A DNA stretch of 64,000 nt from a virus (IMGVR_UViG_3300021137_000006:17868-81867), one strand, 5' to 3'; positions 40,467 through 46,934 are shown, counted from the first letter of the stretch. The notes: generated from the sequence alone by a model not told the origin. A program made the numbers and translations.

Positions 40467-40790
40467 ATGAAGAAGATTCTTGTAAGTTTACTATTAGCTG
40501 TCGCAGCAAGTTCCGCATTTGCTGATCGTTGTTGCTACCGAGGTGGTTGGGGTCATGGAGGCGGCTGGATCGGTCCAGTACTCAGTGGTGTCATCGGGTA
40601 TGAAATTGGACAAAGTCAGCGTCAGACGGTACTCGTGCAACAACAACCTGCGTATGTACAACCTGTGTATGTACAACCTGCTCCGATCATTATCACAGAT
40701 CCCAACCAAGTTGTAATCAACGGCAAGCTGTACCGCAAGCAATTGATGAATATCGATGGCGTAGTGCAGGAAGTGCTCGTAGCACAATAA
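40467..40790 (+). CDS. Small exported glycine/tyrosine-rich protein
   Basis: 107 residues from the ATG at 40467 (ribosome site CAGGAGAG). A clear signal peptide KKILVSLLLAVAASSAFA is followed by a Gly/Trp/His-rich stretch (GGWGHGGGWIGP), then YVQP repeats. The C-terminal VVINGKLYRKQLMNIDG segment resembles small bacterial surface/envelope proteins. A late, exported protein could alter the envelope for superinfection exclusion or lysis. It sits alone among tRNAs and may be of host origin. Confidence 0.65.
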   Translation: MKKILVSLLLAVAASSAFADRCCYRGGWGHGGGWIGPVLSGVIGYEIGQSQRQTVLVQQQPAYVQPVYVQPAPIIITDPNQVVINGKLYRKQLMNIDGVVQEVLVAQ

Positions 40791-40795
40791 CCACA

Positions 40796-40870
40796 TGGTT
40801 CGTTAGCTCAATGGTAGAGCACTGCTTTGACTCGGCAGACACAAAGGTTCGATTCCTTTACGATCCACCA
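40796..40870 (+). tRNA. tRNA-Val(GAC)
   Basis: Acceptor TGGTTCG/CGATCCA, loop TTGACTC in stem CTGCT/GGCAG, canonical T arm, CCA encoded. Anticodon call depends on a G-U closing pair. Confidence 0.8.
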
Positions 40871-40877
40871 AACAAAT

Positions 40878-40965
40878 GGAAGGTTAATCTCACTGGGTGA
40901 GACACTGCTTCGAACGCAGTCGGACTCCGCAAGGGGTTAGAGTTCGATCCTCTATCCTTCCTCCA
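40878..40965 (+). tRNA. tRNA-Ser(CGA)
   Basis: 88 nt with a long variable arm; acceptor GGAAGG/CCTTCC, loop TTCGAAC in stem ACTGC/GCAGT, CCA encoded. Confidence 0.88.
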
Positions 40966-40986
40966 ATTTTTACAAAGCATAGAGGT

Positions 40987-41057
40987 GTGACGTTAGTGTA
41001 GCGGCAGCACCCCAGATTGTGATTCTGTTAGTACGGGTTCGACCCCCGTACGTCACC
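40987..41057 (+). tRNA. tRNA-His(GUG)
   Basis: Perfect acceptor GTGACGT/ACGTCAC, loop TTGTGAT in stem CCAGA/TCTG, discriminator C as in tRNA-His. No CCA is encoded, unlike most tRNAs here. Confidence 0.85.
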
Positions 41058-41078
41058 CCTGTGTGCTTTGTAACGTTC

Positions 41079-41155
41079 GGTGCGGTAGTATTATTAGCAA
41101 TACGCGGTCCTCATAAGGCTGAATGAAGGGAGTGCAAATCTCCCCCGCACCACCA
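41079..41155 (+). tRNA. tRNA with CAU anticodon (Met or Ile2)
   Basis: Perfect acceptor GGTGCGG/CCGCACC, loop CTCATAA in stem CGGTC/GGCTG, CCA encoded. Initiator, elongator and lysidine-modified Ile cannot be separated by eye. Confidence 0.88.
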
Positions 41156-41161
41156 AATCTG

Positions 41162-41190
41162 TTGACCTTTTTGGAAATAGGGTAGATAAT
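41162..41190 (+). promoter_or_regulatory. Early promoter of gene at 41219
   Basis: TTGACC, 17 nt, GATAAT. The 34 nt from inside the spacer to the ribosome site are identical to those at 46977-47010. Confidence 0.85.
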
Positions 41191-41218
41191 TACCGTATTG
41201 ACAAACAAAGGACACAAA

Positions 41219-41407
41219 ATGAAGATCACAATCCACACTTGCCCTTACAAAGGTTTCCGCCACATCACCGTTGGTGGAGATAGTTCATCTTACACTGCTA
41301 ACCTGTACGGAAAGTGCTGGAGCGTGTTTTACAAGGGACAGTTGATTGGTGCTACTCCGAAAGTGCGTCGGATTGAATTCATCATTGCTGAAAGTTTGAA
41401 GCCGTGA
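41219..41407 (+). CDS. Small early protein
   Basis: 62 residues from the ATG at 41219 with ribosome site AAAGGA. Starts MKITIHTCPYKGFRHITVGG. Not recognised. Driven by the same promoter/leader type as the gene at 47016; early small genes of this sort often target host functions. Confidence 0.6.
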   Translation: MKITIHTCPYKGFRHITVGGDSSSYTANLYGKCWSVFYKGQLIGATPKVRRIEFIIAESLKP

Positions 41408-41414
41408 CTAAATA
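41408..41414 (+). promoter_or_regulatory. Late promoter of gene at 41445
   Basis: CTAAATA starting right after the preceding stop codon, 30 nt before the ATG. Confidence 0.55.
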
Positions 41415-41444
41415 CGCTAATACACACAACACGAAGGTATAAAA

Positions 41445-41801
41445 ATGTCCCCAGAACAATTCTTGACGCTGGCTGGTATACCAGTAACAACACAGATCGT
41501 TCGTCGATTGAACGAAGCAGTTAAGTCAGGTGATCAGTTTTCACAATCTAAAGCCAGAGTACTGGCGGTGATTGATACTTTCTACCAACAGTACGGGATC
41601 AAAGGGTATGTGAATAGGTTCTTTGATGCCGAAGCTGCAGCCCAGGGAATATTCTTTAAAGCTGAAGTCGGTAATTATAATCCGGAAGAAGTAGATGTGT
41701 CGGAAGTACTCGATGAGTTGAATAGCATCCCAGGAGTGCATGCTGAGGAGTGTTATACGGCAGATCAAACATATGGAGTAGAGATTACAATTAATCGTTG
41801 A
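41445..41801 (+). CDS. Small late protein with capsid-targeting-like N-terminus
   Basis: 118 residues. The first 25 residues, EQFLTLAGIPVTTQI then VRRLNEA, give a hydrophobic helix with L-A-G and an L-N-E-A site, like the starts at 23985 (MLEIAGM...LTEA) and 45567 (LANMAGV...LKES). The remaining domain has a ferredoxin-like strand pattern (FFKAEVGNYNPEEVDVSEVL, GVEITINR). Function unknown. Confidence 0.55.
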   Translation: MSPEQFLTLAGIPVTTQIVRRLNEAVKSGDQFSQSKARVLAVIDTFYQQYGIKGYVNRFFDAEAAAQGIFFKAEVGNYNPEEVDVSEVLDELNSIPGVHAEECYTADQTYGVEITINR

Positions 41802-41826
41802 CTTGTTTGTAGTGTGGTGAGATAAT
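41798..41826 (+). promoter_or_regulatory. Early promoter giving a leaderless message
   Basis: TTGACT, 17 nt, GATAAT; the ATG at 41833 is only six bases beyond the -10 box. Confidence 0.75.
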
Positions 41827-41832
41827 TATCAC

Positions 41833-42009
41833 ATGAATAAATTTAAAGCACTTGCAGCGAAGTATGATTTCACCTTGTGGTACGATCGTAGTTTGAAATT
41901 GTGGTCACTGACTGATAATACAGGTCAGAAAGATGCGTATTACTTCACCAAGCACTTGATAGTGTCTGTGTCACTGGAGGCATTCGAACATTATCACTTC
42001 AATGACTAG
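41833..42009 (+). CDS. Small protein from a leaderless early message
   Basis: 58 residues: MNKFKALAAKYDFTLWYDRS at the start, FEHYHFND at the end. No ribosome site is possible because the promoter abuts the start. It overlaps the next gene by eight bases. Not recognised. Confidence 0.6.
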   Translation: MNKFKALAAKYDFTLWYDRSLKLWSLTDNTGQKDAYYFTKHLIVSVSLEAFEHYHFND

Positions 42010-42226
42010 CATGCTGGTTAAAACTTACAAAAATGTGTACAGCTCTGATCTACGAGCGCGAGCAGGGCATCCGCCTGATGTGCTGCAATTGCGAATCGTG
42101 GACGAAACTGGAGTCCTCCATTGGGTTGGAGAGCATGCGCTGCCAGAAGACGATGACGCATATCGTGCGAATCTTAAGCGAGTGAGAGCTCGGTTGGTGT
42201 ACGCTGCGAAAAAACATGGGTATTGA
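42002..42226 (+). CDS. Small early protein
   Basis: 74 residues; a second ATG at 42011 is an alternative start. Arg-rich C-terminal helix (YRANLKRVRARLVYAAKKHG). Coupled to the leaderless gene before it. Not recognised. Confidence 0.55.
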   Translation: MTSMLVKTYKNVYSSDLRARAGHPPDVLQLRIVDETGVLHWVGEHALPEDDDAYRANLKRVRARLVYAAKKHGY

Positions 42227-42265
42227 CCAGTTGCTAACTTAATCAATTACAACGACTATTGACAT

Positions 42266-42520
42266 ATGATATACAAACAAACGGTTATCGCAATTTCTAT
42301 TCACCAAACGGGTGTGAATCCAATCTTCGGTGAAGGTGCCACGCACGTTAAGTTGTGTGATGATGCAGCTGGGTATTTCATTGAGTTGAGTCAGGCAGAC
42401 GAATCTGCTGAAAATGGTGTAGTGCGATTTGACCCAACGGAATGGGAAGCAATCAACGCTGCAGTGAAGACGCTGCTAAATAGCGCACCAGTTGCAGACA
42501 ACTTTGCTAGTGTTGTATAA
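42266..42520 (+). CDS. Unrecognised small protein
   Basis: 84 residues, mixed alpha/beta, with VRFDPTEWEAINAAVKTLL near the end. Likely in the same early unit as the two genes before it. Confidence 0.55.
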   Translation: MIYKQTVIAISIHQTGVNPIFGEGATHVKLCDDAAGYFIELSQADESAENGVVRFDPTEWEAINAAVKTLLNSAPVADNFASVV

Positions 42521-42530
42521 TAAGAATATT

Positions 42531-42618
42531 GGGGTGTGGAGGTACTGGGTACCAAGCGGCTTTGAATACCGTTCCACTGTTAATAGCGGTGATAGTTCGA
42601 TTCTATCACGCCCCGCCA
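42531..42618 (+). tRNA. tRNA-Ser(UGA)
   Basis: 88 nt with a long variable arm; acceptor GGGGTGT/ACGCCCC, loop TTTGAAT in stem GCGGC/ACCGT, CCA encoded. Confidence 0.82.
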
Positions 42619-42624
42619 AGATTT

Positions 42625-42716
42625 GGAAGATTTTCTAGTCAGGGATACTAGCCGCGCTTGGAAAGCACGTGGAGCGTCAATGTGCGCCGGAGGTTCGAAT
42701 CCTCAGTCTTCCGCCA
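42625..42716 (+). tRNA. tRNA-Ser(GGA)
   Basis: 92 nt with a long variable arm; acceptor GGAAGAT/GTCTTCC, loop TTGGAAA in stem CGCGC/GCACG (one mismatch), CCA encoded. Confidence 0.82.
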
Positions 42717-42724
42717 TGAAATGT

Positions 42725-42841
42725 AGTTGCTCCTGCTGGGCCAGGAGTTCCCACCGAGGGTAGTATGCTATTCGATTCAGCTGAAAGTATGGTACACATA
42801 AATCCGCACGGTTCGGAAAGGTTCGAATCCTTTAGCAACTT
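42725..42841 (+). pseudogene. Aberrant 117-nt tRNA-like element
   Basis: Perfect 7-bp acceptor AGTTGCT/AGCAACT and perfect T arm AAAGG-TTCGAAT-CCTTT, but about 40 nt too long in the middle, with no clear anticodon stem; no CCA. It could be a tRNA carrying an insert, as at 43412, or a decayed gene. Confidence 0.5.
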
Positions 42842-42849
42842 CGTATATT

Positions 42850-42924
42850 GCCCTTGAAGTGTAGACAGCGACACACTTGTTTCGTAATCAAGAGAGTGGT
42901 GGGCAGGTCACCACAAGGGCACCA
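42850..42924 (+). tRNA. tRNA-Thr(CGU)
   Basis: Perfect acceptor GCCCTTG/CAAGGGC, loop TTCGTAA in stem CTTGT/TCAAG, CCA encoded. T loop atypical. Confidence 0.78.
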
Positions 42925-43004
42925 TTTAAAAGAGTTTTCGTCCCCTGCGAGAATTCTTCTAAATGGTCGGATTTTTCAGACTATATACATTAAGCGGATA
43001 CAGA

Positions 43005-43421
43005 ATGGCGTACAGCAAGCACAATATAACATGCTTACACTGTGGCACGGAGCGAGAACAGAGCAAACACTCAGCAAGAGGAAAGTTCTGTTCAAACAGG
43101 TGTCAAGTTGATTACCAGTACAACCAGTTTATACAGCGTTGGTTAGCTGGCGAGGAGACTGGTTTGAGTGGACAGCGTGGAATAAGTTTGCACGTTCGAC
43201 GTTTTGTATTTGAAAAGTTTGATAGCAAGTGTGTTGAGTGTGGCTGGAATCAAAAGCACCCAACAGATGGTCGAATTCCACTGGAAGTAGATCACATAGA
43301 TGGTAACTGGATGAATACGACGGAATCTAATTTGCGGTTGTTGTGTCCAAACTGTCATTCACTTACGATAACTTATAAGTCGAGAAATCGACAGAGTAGT
43401 AGAAAGTACAAGCCCGATTAG
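43005..43421 (+). CDS. HNH homing endonuclease (intact)
   Basis: 138 residues from the ATG at 43005. N-terminal zinc finger (CLHCGTEREQSKHSARGKFC then SNRC), a helix pair, then a zinc-HNH core: KCVECGWNQKH, PLEVDHIDGNWMNT and LRLLCPNCHSLT. The D-H...N...H set of an HNH enzyme is complete. The ORF closes at T-A-G formed by U8-A9-G10 of the next tRNA. The remnant at 38059 is a relative of its C-terminal half. Confidence 0.88.
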   Translation: MAYSKHNITCLHCGTEREQSKHSARGKFCSNRCQVDYQYNQFIQRWLAGEETGLSGQRGISLHVRRFVFEKFDSKCVECGWNQKHPTDGRIPLEVDHIDGNWMNTTESNLRLLCPNCHSLTITYKSRNRQSSRKYKPD

Positions 43422-43559
43422 CTCAGGGGTAGAGCAACCGCCTTTTCGGAGAGGATAATGACCTCTCTCCACAGGAGATTCTCACGAGTCTCCTGTACAG
43501 GAGGATAACTCCAAAAGGTAAGCGGTAGGTCGTCTGTTCGAATCAGACATTGGGCACCA
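43412..43559 (+). tRNA. tRNA-Thr(UGU) interrupted by a 73-nt insert in the anticodon
   Basis: All tRNA parts are intact: acceptor GCCCGAT/ATTGGGC, D arm GCTC/GAGC, anticodon stem ACCGC/GCGGT, T arm GTCTG-TTCGAAT-CAGAC, CCA. The anticodon loop, however, is 80 nt (43442-43521). Joining CTT (to 43444) to GTAA (from 43518) restores CTTGTAA, the standard tRNA-Thr(UGU) loop. The insert (43445-43517) folds into three hairpins and its ends continue the stem (CTTTT/AAAAG). Exact junctions are ambiguous by a few bases; UUU (Lys) or GGU (Thr) are alternative outcomes. Confidence 0.75.
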
Positions 43560-43566
43560 AAATTTA

Positions 43567-43641
43567 GCTCCTAAAGTGTAGATGGCGACACACTGGTTTT
43601 GTAATCCAGAAAGCGAGGTTCAAGTCCTCGTGGGAGCACCA
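43567..43641 (+). tRNA. tRNA-Thr(UGU), uninterrupted
   Basis: Acceptor GCTCCTA/TGGGAGC, loop TTTGTAA in stem CTGGT/TCCAG, canonical T arm, CCA encoded. It follows the interrupted tRNA by seven bases. Confidence 0.88.
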
Positions 43642-43645
43642 TATA

Positions 43646-43721
43646 TGGGTCGTTAGTTCAGCGGTAGAACTCTATCCTTACACGGTAGCTGTCGGCGGTT
43701 CGATCCCGTCACGACCCACCA
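43646..43721 (+). tRNA. tRNA-Val(UAC), first copy
   Basis: Acceptor TGGGTCG/CGACCCA, loop CTTACAC in stem CTATC/GGTAG, CCA encoded. Confidence 0.9.
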
Positions 43722-43727
43722 CCTTAT

Positions 43728-43802
43728 ACGCGGGTAACTCAGAGGCAGAGTAACTCTGTTACATAGAGAAGGCCGGGATTTCGAAATTCCCCCTGCGTAC
43801 CA
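43728..43802 (+). tRNA. tRNA-Val(UAC)-like, second copy
   Basis: Acceptor ACGCGGG/CCTGCGT, loop GTTACAT in stem CTCT/AGAG, CCA encoded. D arm TAACTCAGAGGCAGAGTAA and the U53-U61 T stem are shared with the tRNA at 38429. Confidence 0.72.
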
Positions 43803-43806
43803 ATTT

Positions 43807-43881
43807 GCCCATTTATTTCAGTGGTAGACAGCTTTCTTGGTAAGAAAGAGGACATTGGTTCAATTCCAATAATGGGCACCA
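43807..43881 (+). tRNA. tRNA-Thr(GGU)
   Basis: Acceptor GCCCATT/AATGGGC, loop TTGGTAA in stem CTTTC/GAAAG, CCA encoded. Confidence 0.9.
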
Positions 43882-43925
43882 CTTATTGCCACCAATTCCC
43901 AGCAATCTCTGCTGTAAGTAACTAC

Positions 43926-44639
43926 ATGGCAAAAATCTTCTTACGCTTACCATCCACGTCTTCAGTGGACCTACGACCAGATGCTGATTATGTTATCAAT
44001 CAGCAATCGTACGGCTCTTGTACAGCAAACGCAGGGTGCGCGTGCATGGAAATTATGTACAAGCAACGTAATGATGTGTCGATCGAATTTAGTAGATTGT
44101 TTTTATACTTCTGTGAGCGGACATTAGAAGGTGCACCCGACGACGATGTCGGTGCACCGGCTGTTCTAATTGGAGAATCTTTACTAACTTACGGAGTGTG
44201 CAAAGAAGAATTGTGGCAATATAATAAAGAGAATATGTTCGATACTCCACCCCAAGCTGCGTTTGATCAAGCACTCTCTTATAGAATTGCTGGATATCGA
44301 CTATTAGATGGAGCCTTACTTACCGCAATTAAAACCAGTTTGAATAACGGTGTCCCAATTTTGCTTAGTTTAATTGTAACAACGTCATTCAGAACCTTGA
44401 CGGGACCCTGGAAGACTCATAACTGGAACACTACAATAACACGTAGTAATAAAGTACTCGGTGGACACGAAGTTGCGATCATTGGATATGATGATGCTGC
44501 TAAGCGACTGTTAATTGAAAATTCCTGGGGACGCGGATGGGGAGATGGTGGATTCGGCGGCATTCGATATAGCGCTATCGATTCTCAACTATTCGGAGAC
44601 CTGTGGGTCCTACAACCAAATTTTGCGACTGTATCATAA
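43926..44639 (+). CDS. Papain-like (C1 family) cysteine peptidase
   Basis: 237 residues from the ATG at 43926; a longer frame would begin inside tRNA-Thr and is rejected. The C1 catalytic set is present: Q26 and C32 in NQQSYGSCTAN, H181 in GGHEVAIIGYDD, N199 in LIENSWGRGWGDGGF. It starts VDLRPDADYVI as in bacterial C1 peptidases without propeptide. Phage C1 peptidases of this kind are seen but their targets are unknown. The last 15 bases overlap tRNA-Arg. Confidence 0.88.
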   Translation: MAKIFLRLPSTSSVDLRPDADYVINQQSYGSCTANAGCACMEIMYKQRNDVSIEFSRLFLYFCERTLEGAPDDDVGAPAVLIGESLLTYGVCKEELWQYNKENMFDTPPQAAFDQALSYRIAGYRLLDGALLTAIKTSLNNGVPILLSLIVTTSFRTLTGPWKTHNWNTTITRSNKVLGGHEVAIIGYDDAAKRLLIENSWGRGWGDGGFGGIRYSAIDSQLFGDLWVLQPNFATVS

Positions 44640-44701
44640 CTGGATAATGTCCAACCTTGCGAGGGTTGATTATGGAGGTTCAAGTCCTCTCGGTCGCACC
44701 A
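44625..44701 (+). tRNA. tRNA-Arg(GCG)
   Basis: Acceptor GCGACTG/CGGTCGC, loop TTGCGAG in stem CAACC/GGTTG, canonical T arm, CCA encoded. Its 5' end lies within the peptidase gene. Confidence 0.85.
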
Positions 44702-44708
44702 CTAAATA
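44702..44708 (+). promoter_or_regulatory. Late-type motif between tRNAs
   Basis: CTAAATA directly after tRNA-Arg and 25 nt before tRNA-Ser(GCU); it could give late transcription of that tRNA and of bL33. Confidence 0.4.
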
Positions 44709-44732
44709 AACACACGCAATTTTGATAGTTTT

Positions 44733-44818
44733 GGAGAAGTGGCGAAATGGTAGCCGCACTTGTTTGCTAAACAAGCACTGGAAACGGTGTGCAGGTTCAA
44801 GTCCTGTCTTCTCCGCCA
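44733..44818 (+). tRNA. tRNA-Ser(GCU)
   Basis: 86 nt with a long variable arm; perfect acceptor GGAGAAG/CTTCTCC, loop TTGCTAA in stem CTTGT/ACAAG, CCA encoded. Confidence 0.92.
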
Positions 44819-44843
44819 ATTTATACAACTAGGAGCTTAACAC

Positions 44844-45014
44844 ATGGCACGCAAGCACGGTAGAGAACTAATTAAACTAGAGTCCACATCCGGTTCAGGA
44901 CACTTCTACACAACTGACAAGAATAAGAAGACTACTCCGGGGAAACTGGAGTTCAACCTGTACGACCCAATCATTCGCAAGCACGTCGCTTACAAAGAAG
45001 TTAAGCTCAAATAA
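44844..45014 (+). CDS. rpmG: Ribosomal protein bL33
   Basis: 56 residues (bacterial bL33 is about 55). [20 protein letters not shown] and [11 protein letters not shown] are the bL33 signatures, matching the E. coli form (IKLVSSAGTGHFYTTTKNK ... YKEAKIK) and closer still to betaproteobacterial ones that have KLEST and RKHVAYKE-x-KLK. It lacks the zinc cysteines of the C+ form. bL33 sits at the E site of the large subunit; a phage copy could replace the host protein in ribosomes. Ribosome site TAGGAGCTT. It stands between tRNA genes. Confidence 0.92.
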   Translation: MARKHGRELIKLESTSGSGHFYTTDKNKKTTPGKLEFNLYDPIIRKHVAYKEVKLK

Positions 45015-45021
45015 CAGAATT

Positions 45022-45125
45022 TTGTAGTTAAGTCGGTCAGACTTTGGTAAAGGCGATGCGGAATGGTTTAGGCCACGTTAAATATCGAAGCGCATCTTAA
45101 TGATAATGTGTGCAGCCTACTACAA
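45022..45125 (+). ncRNA. Structured RNA of unknown class
   Basis: 104 nt closed by a perfect 7-bp stem TTGTAGT/ACTACAA (45022-45028 with 45119-45125). Inside: hairpin AAGTC-GGTCA-GACTT (45030-45044), then helix AGGC/GCCT (45051-45054 with 45115-45118) that stacks on the closing stem, continued by GATGCG/CGCATC (45055-45060 with 45091-45096) and a small TGG/CCA hairpin. The first half mimics a tRNA (U8-A9, D-like arm), but there is no anticodon arm, T arm or CCA. Confidence 0.5.
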
Positions 45126-45129
45126 ATAT

Positions 45130-45207
45130 GCGTCCGTAGCTTAACTGGATAAAGCACTGGAATTCGAATCCAGTAGATTGCACGTTCAAGTCGTGTCGGG
45201 CGCACCA
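45130..45207 (+). tRNA. tRNA-Arg(UCG)
   Basis: Acceptor GCGTCCG/CGGGCGC, loop ATTCGAA in stem CTGGA/TCCAG, T arm CACG/CGTG, CCA encoded. Last tRNA of the cluster. Confidence 0.85.
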
Positions 45208-45232
45208 TTTTACCCTACTGTGATAAATAAAG

Positions 45233-45239
45233 TATCACA
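45233..45239 (+). promoter_or_regulatory. Late-type motif before gene 45253
   Basis: ATAAATA, only 13 nt before the ATG at 45253; the spacing is short for a leader with a ribosome site. Confidence 0.4.
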
Positions 45240-45252
45240 CATAGGGCTCACC

Positions 45253-45543
45253 ATGTCTCTCAACACTGTCTCTACCATATACGACTACGATATCGCTGAT
45301 ATCGCGTACTTCATCGTACCTCGCACACAAGCTGATACTACCTTCAAGCAGATCTCATTAAAGAAGTGCCAAATCCTTGCAAAACGCAGCTACGTTCAGC
45401 CAACTCAATCGACTCCGACTATTATCGGACCAAACATTTCAGTTGTTCAGTATGATGTCAGATTCCTAGACAACACTACTCTCACGGTGATTCCGTCCCA
45501 ACTACTCTCAGGGATTGAAGCTGTTGCTAACATCATTGCATAA
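45253..45543 (+). CDS. Unrecognised small late protein
   Basis: 96 residues from the ATG at 45253; upstream in-frame codons lie in a tRNA. Beta-rich, with IADIAYFIVPRTQADTTF and VVQYDVRFLDNTTLTVI. No family recognised. Confidence 0.55.
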   Translation: MSLNTVSTIYDYDIADIAYFIVPRTQADTTFKQISLKKCQILAKRSYVQPTQSTPTIIGPNISVVQYDVRFLDNTTLTVIPSQLLSGIEAVANIIA

Positions 45544-45546
45544 ATA
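45540..45546 (+). promoter_or_regulatory. Late promoter of gene at 45567
   Basis: ATAAATA, 20 nt before the ATG. Confidence 0.6.
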
Positions 45547-45566
45547 ACTGAAATAATCCACATACT

Positions 45567-46928
45567 ATGTCATCACTACTAGAACGCCTCGCCAACATGG
45601 CTGGAGTCTCACTAAAAGAATCTGAGTTCCCTCGGTTCAAGACTATCAAGATTCCTCTAGTCGATGTCGGTCTCGATGATCAACCAGAAGCTGTCATTAT
45701 GCAGTTCGCGCAAAAAGTCGCAGAACAGAATGACGTACTAACAATCGAAGACTGTCGCGTTAACCGTAAGGCTGGTACTCTTGAATTTGATCCAATGTTG
45801 TCAAACGGGGAAGTATCACCGCGTCAAATCGCAGCTTTCCGCAGCTTCGCAATGGATTTTTTGAGCGATCCTGAAAACATTGACACGTACGAGAGCGTGC
45901 AAAAAGGTAAAACTGAAGATACTGCTAACTATGAAAAAGTACTCGGACATAATAATGCAATGTCGGGCTCTAGGCATCCAACAGCTATAAAACTAAAAAC
46001 CGCACCTAAGGGATATAAGTTTAATGCTACTGGTCATCTCATACAGGAAGCTACTGGTAGCAACACACCGTATGATGAACTTGGTGCTTGGAAAGCTGCT
46101 GCAGCGAAAGCTGGTCTTGAAGTGTATTCACAAGGTGCTGCCGATGGCAAGTACACAGCCAAGAGAGATGGTGAAGTGTACGGCCGCTTTAACAAAGAAT
46201 CTGGCGAAGGTTGGATACACTCATCTGCAATGAAGGAGGCAATGACTCCTGCAGAAAAGAAAGAATTCCAAGCCCAGGTCGATAAGAGTGGTAAAGACTT
46301 GGAAACTGCAATTAAAACTGCTCCTCCGGGTTCTGAAAAAGACATGATCAAGGGCTTCCGTGGCGCAGTAAAAGCTGCGTACAAATCGAAATCTGGTGTC
46401 AAGGAAAGTGAACTAGAAGAAGCGCCAATCGGAGAACCTTGGGTTGTTCATCTACAATTCCGTAAGGAAGGTGACACACGCACTTGGAGTTCTGCAACTT
46501 ACAAGCTAAATGCACCAGACAAAGAACGTGCAAAAAGCTACGCAATTGCTGACTACAAGAAAAAAGGATACATTGATGTCACCGCTGTCCGTGCAACTCC
46601 TGCTAAACCTGTGAAAGAAGATGCAGAAGAGTACAACCAACCTGTGGATAGTGCTCAACAAGGTCCGCTTCCACAAGGTCTTGCTGAAATCGCTCAAACG
46701 CTTGGCTTCCAAACGCTTGATACTCAAGCTAACCAAGGCAACTCCCAACAAGTATCCGCAGACACCGTTCGTACTGCTCTACTTGCAGCGTTCAATCTTG
46801 GTAAAACACAAGGAGACGCTGATGTTGGTTCTGCTGCCCAACAGCCACAATCTGGTGGACTCCCGCCACCCGAATCCCGCACATCAGCGGACCATCAACA
46901 AGCAGGTCCAATCGGTACTGCACGATAA
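45567..46928 (+). CDS. Large late protein, probably processed head-interior protein
   Basis: 453 residues, not recognised. The start LLERLANMAGVSLKES ends in L-K-E-S, a T4 prohead-protease-type site. Two more candidates sit between domains: HLIQEATG near residue 158 and SELEEAPIG near 287. Domain edges therefore seem to coincide with cut sites. A Q/P-rich C-terminal third (VDSAQQGPLPQG, QSGGLPPPES) follows. Own late motif and own terminator. Confidence 0.55.
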   Translation: MSSLLERLANMAGVSLKESEFPRFKTIKIPLVDVGLDDQPEAVIMQFAQKVAEQNDVLTIEDCRVNRKAGTLEFDPMLSNGEVSPRQIAAFRSFAMDFLSDPENIDTYESVQKGKTEDTANYEKVLGHNNAMSGSRHPTAIKLKTAPKGYKFNATGHLIQEATGSNTPYDELGAWKAAAAKAGLEVYSQGAADGKYTAKRDGEVYGRFNKESGEGWIHSSAMKEAMTPAEKKEFQAQVDKSGKDLETAIKTAPPGSEKDMIKGFRGAVKAAYKSKSGVKESELEEAPIGEPWVVHLQFRKEGDTRTWSSATYKLNAPDKERAKSYAIADYKKKGYIDVTAVRATPAKPVKEDAEEYNQPVDSAQQGPLPQGLAEIAQTLGFQTLDTQANQGNSQQVSADTVRTALLAAFNLGKTQGDADVGSAAQQPQSGGLPPPESRTSADHQQAGPIGTAR

Positions 46929-46934
46929 TCCAAC

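Noticed and set aside
43412-43559. Group I intron in the tRNA
   Set aside because: The insert is 73 nt, far below group I size, and has no P7-like core.
43821-43925. N-terminal extension of the papain-like peptidase
   Set aside because: It would start with GTG inside tRNA-Thr(GGU) and has no family similarity.
37968-45207. tmRNA partner for the phage SmpB
   Set aside because: No tmRNA 5' signature or tag-coding frame found in the cluster; the structured RNA at 45022 lacks a T arm and CCA.
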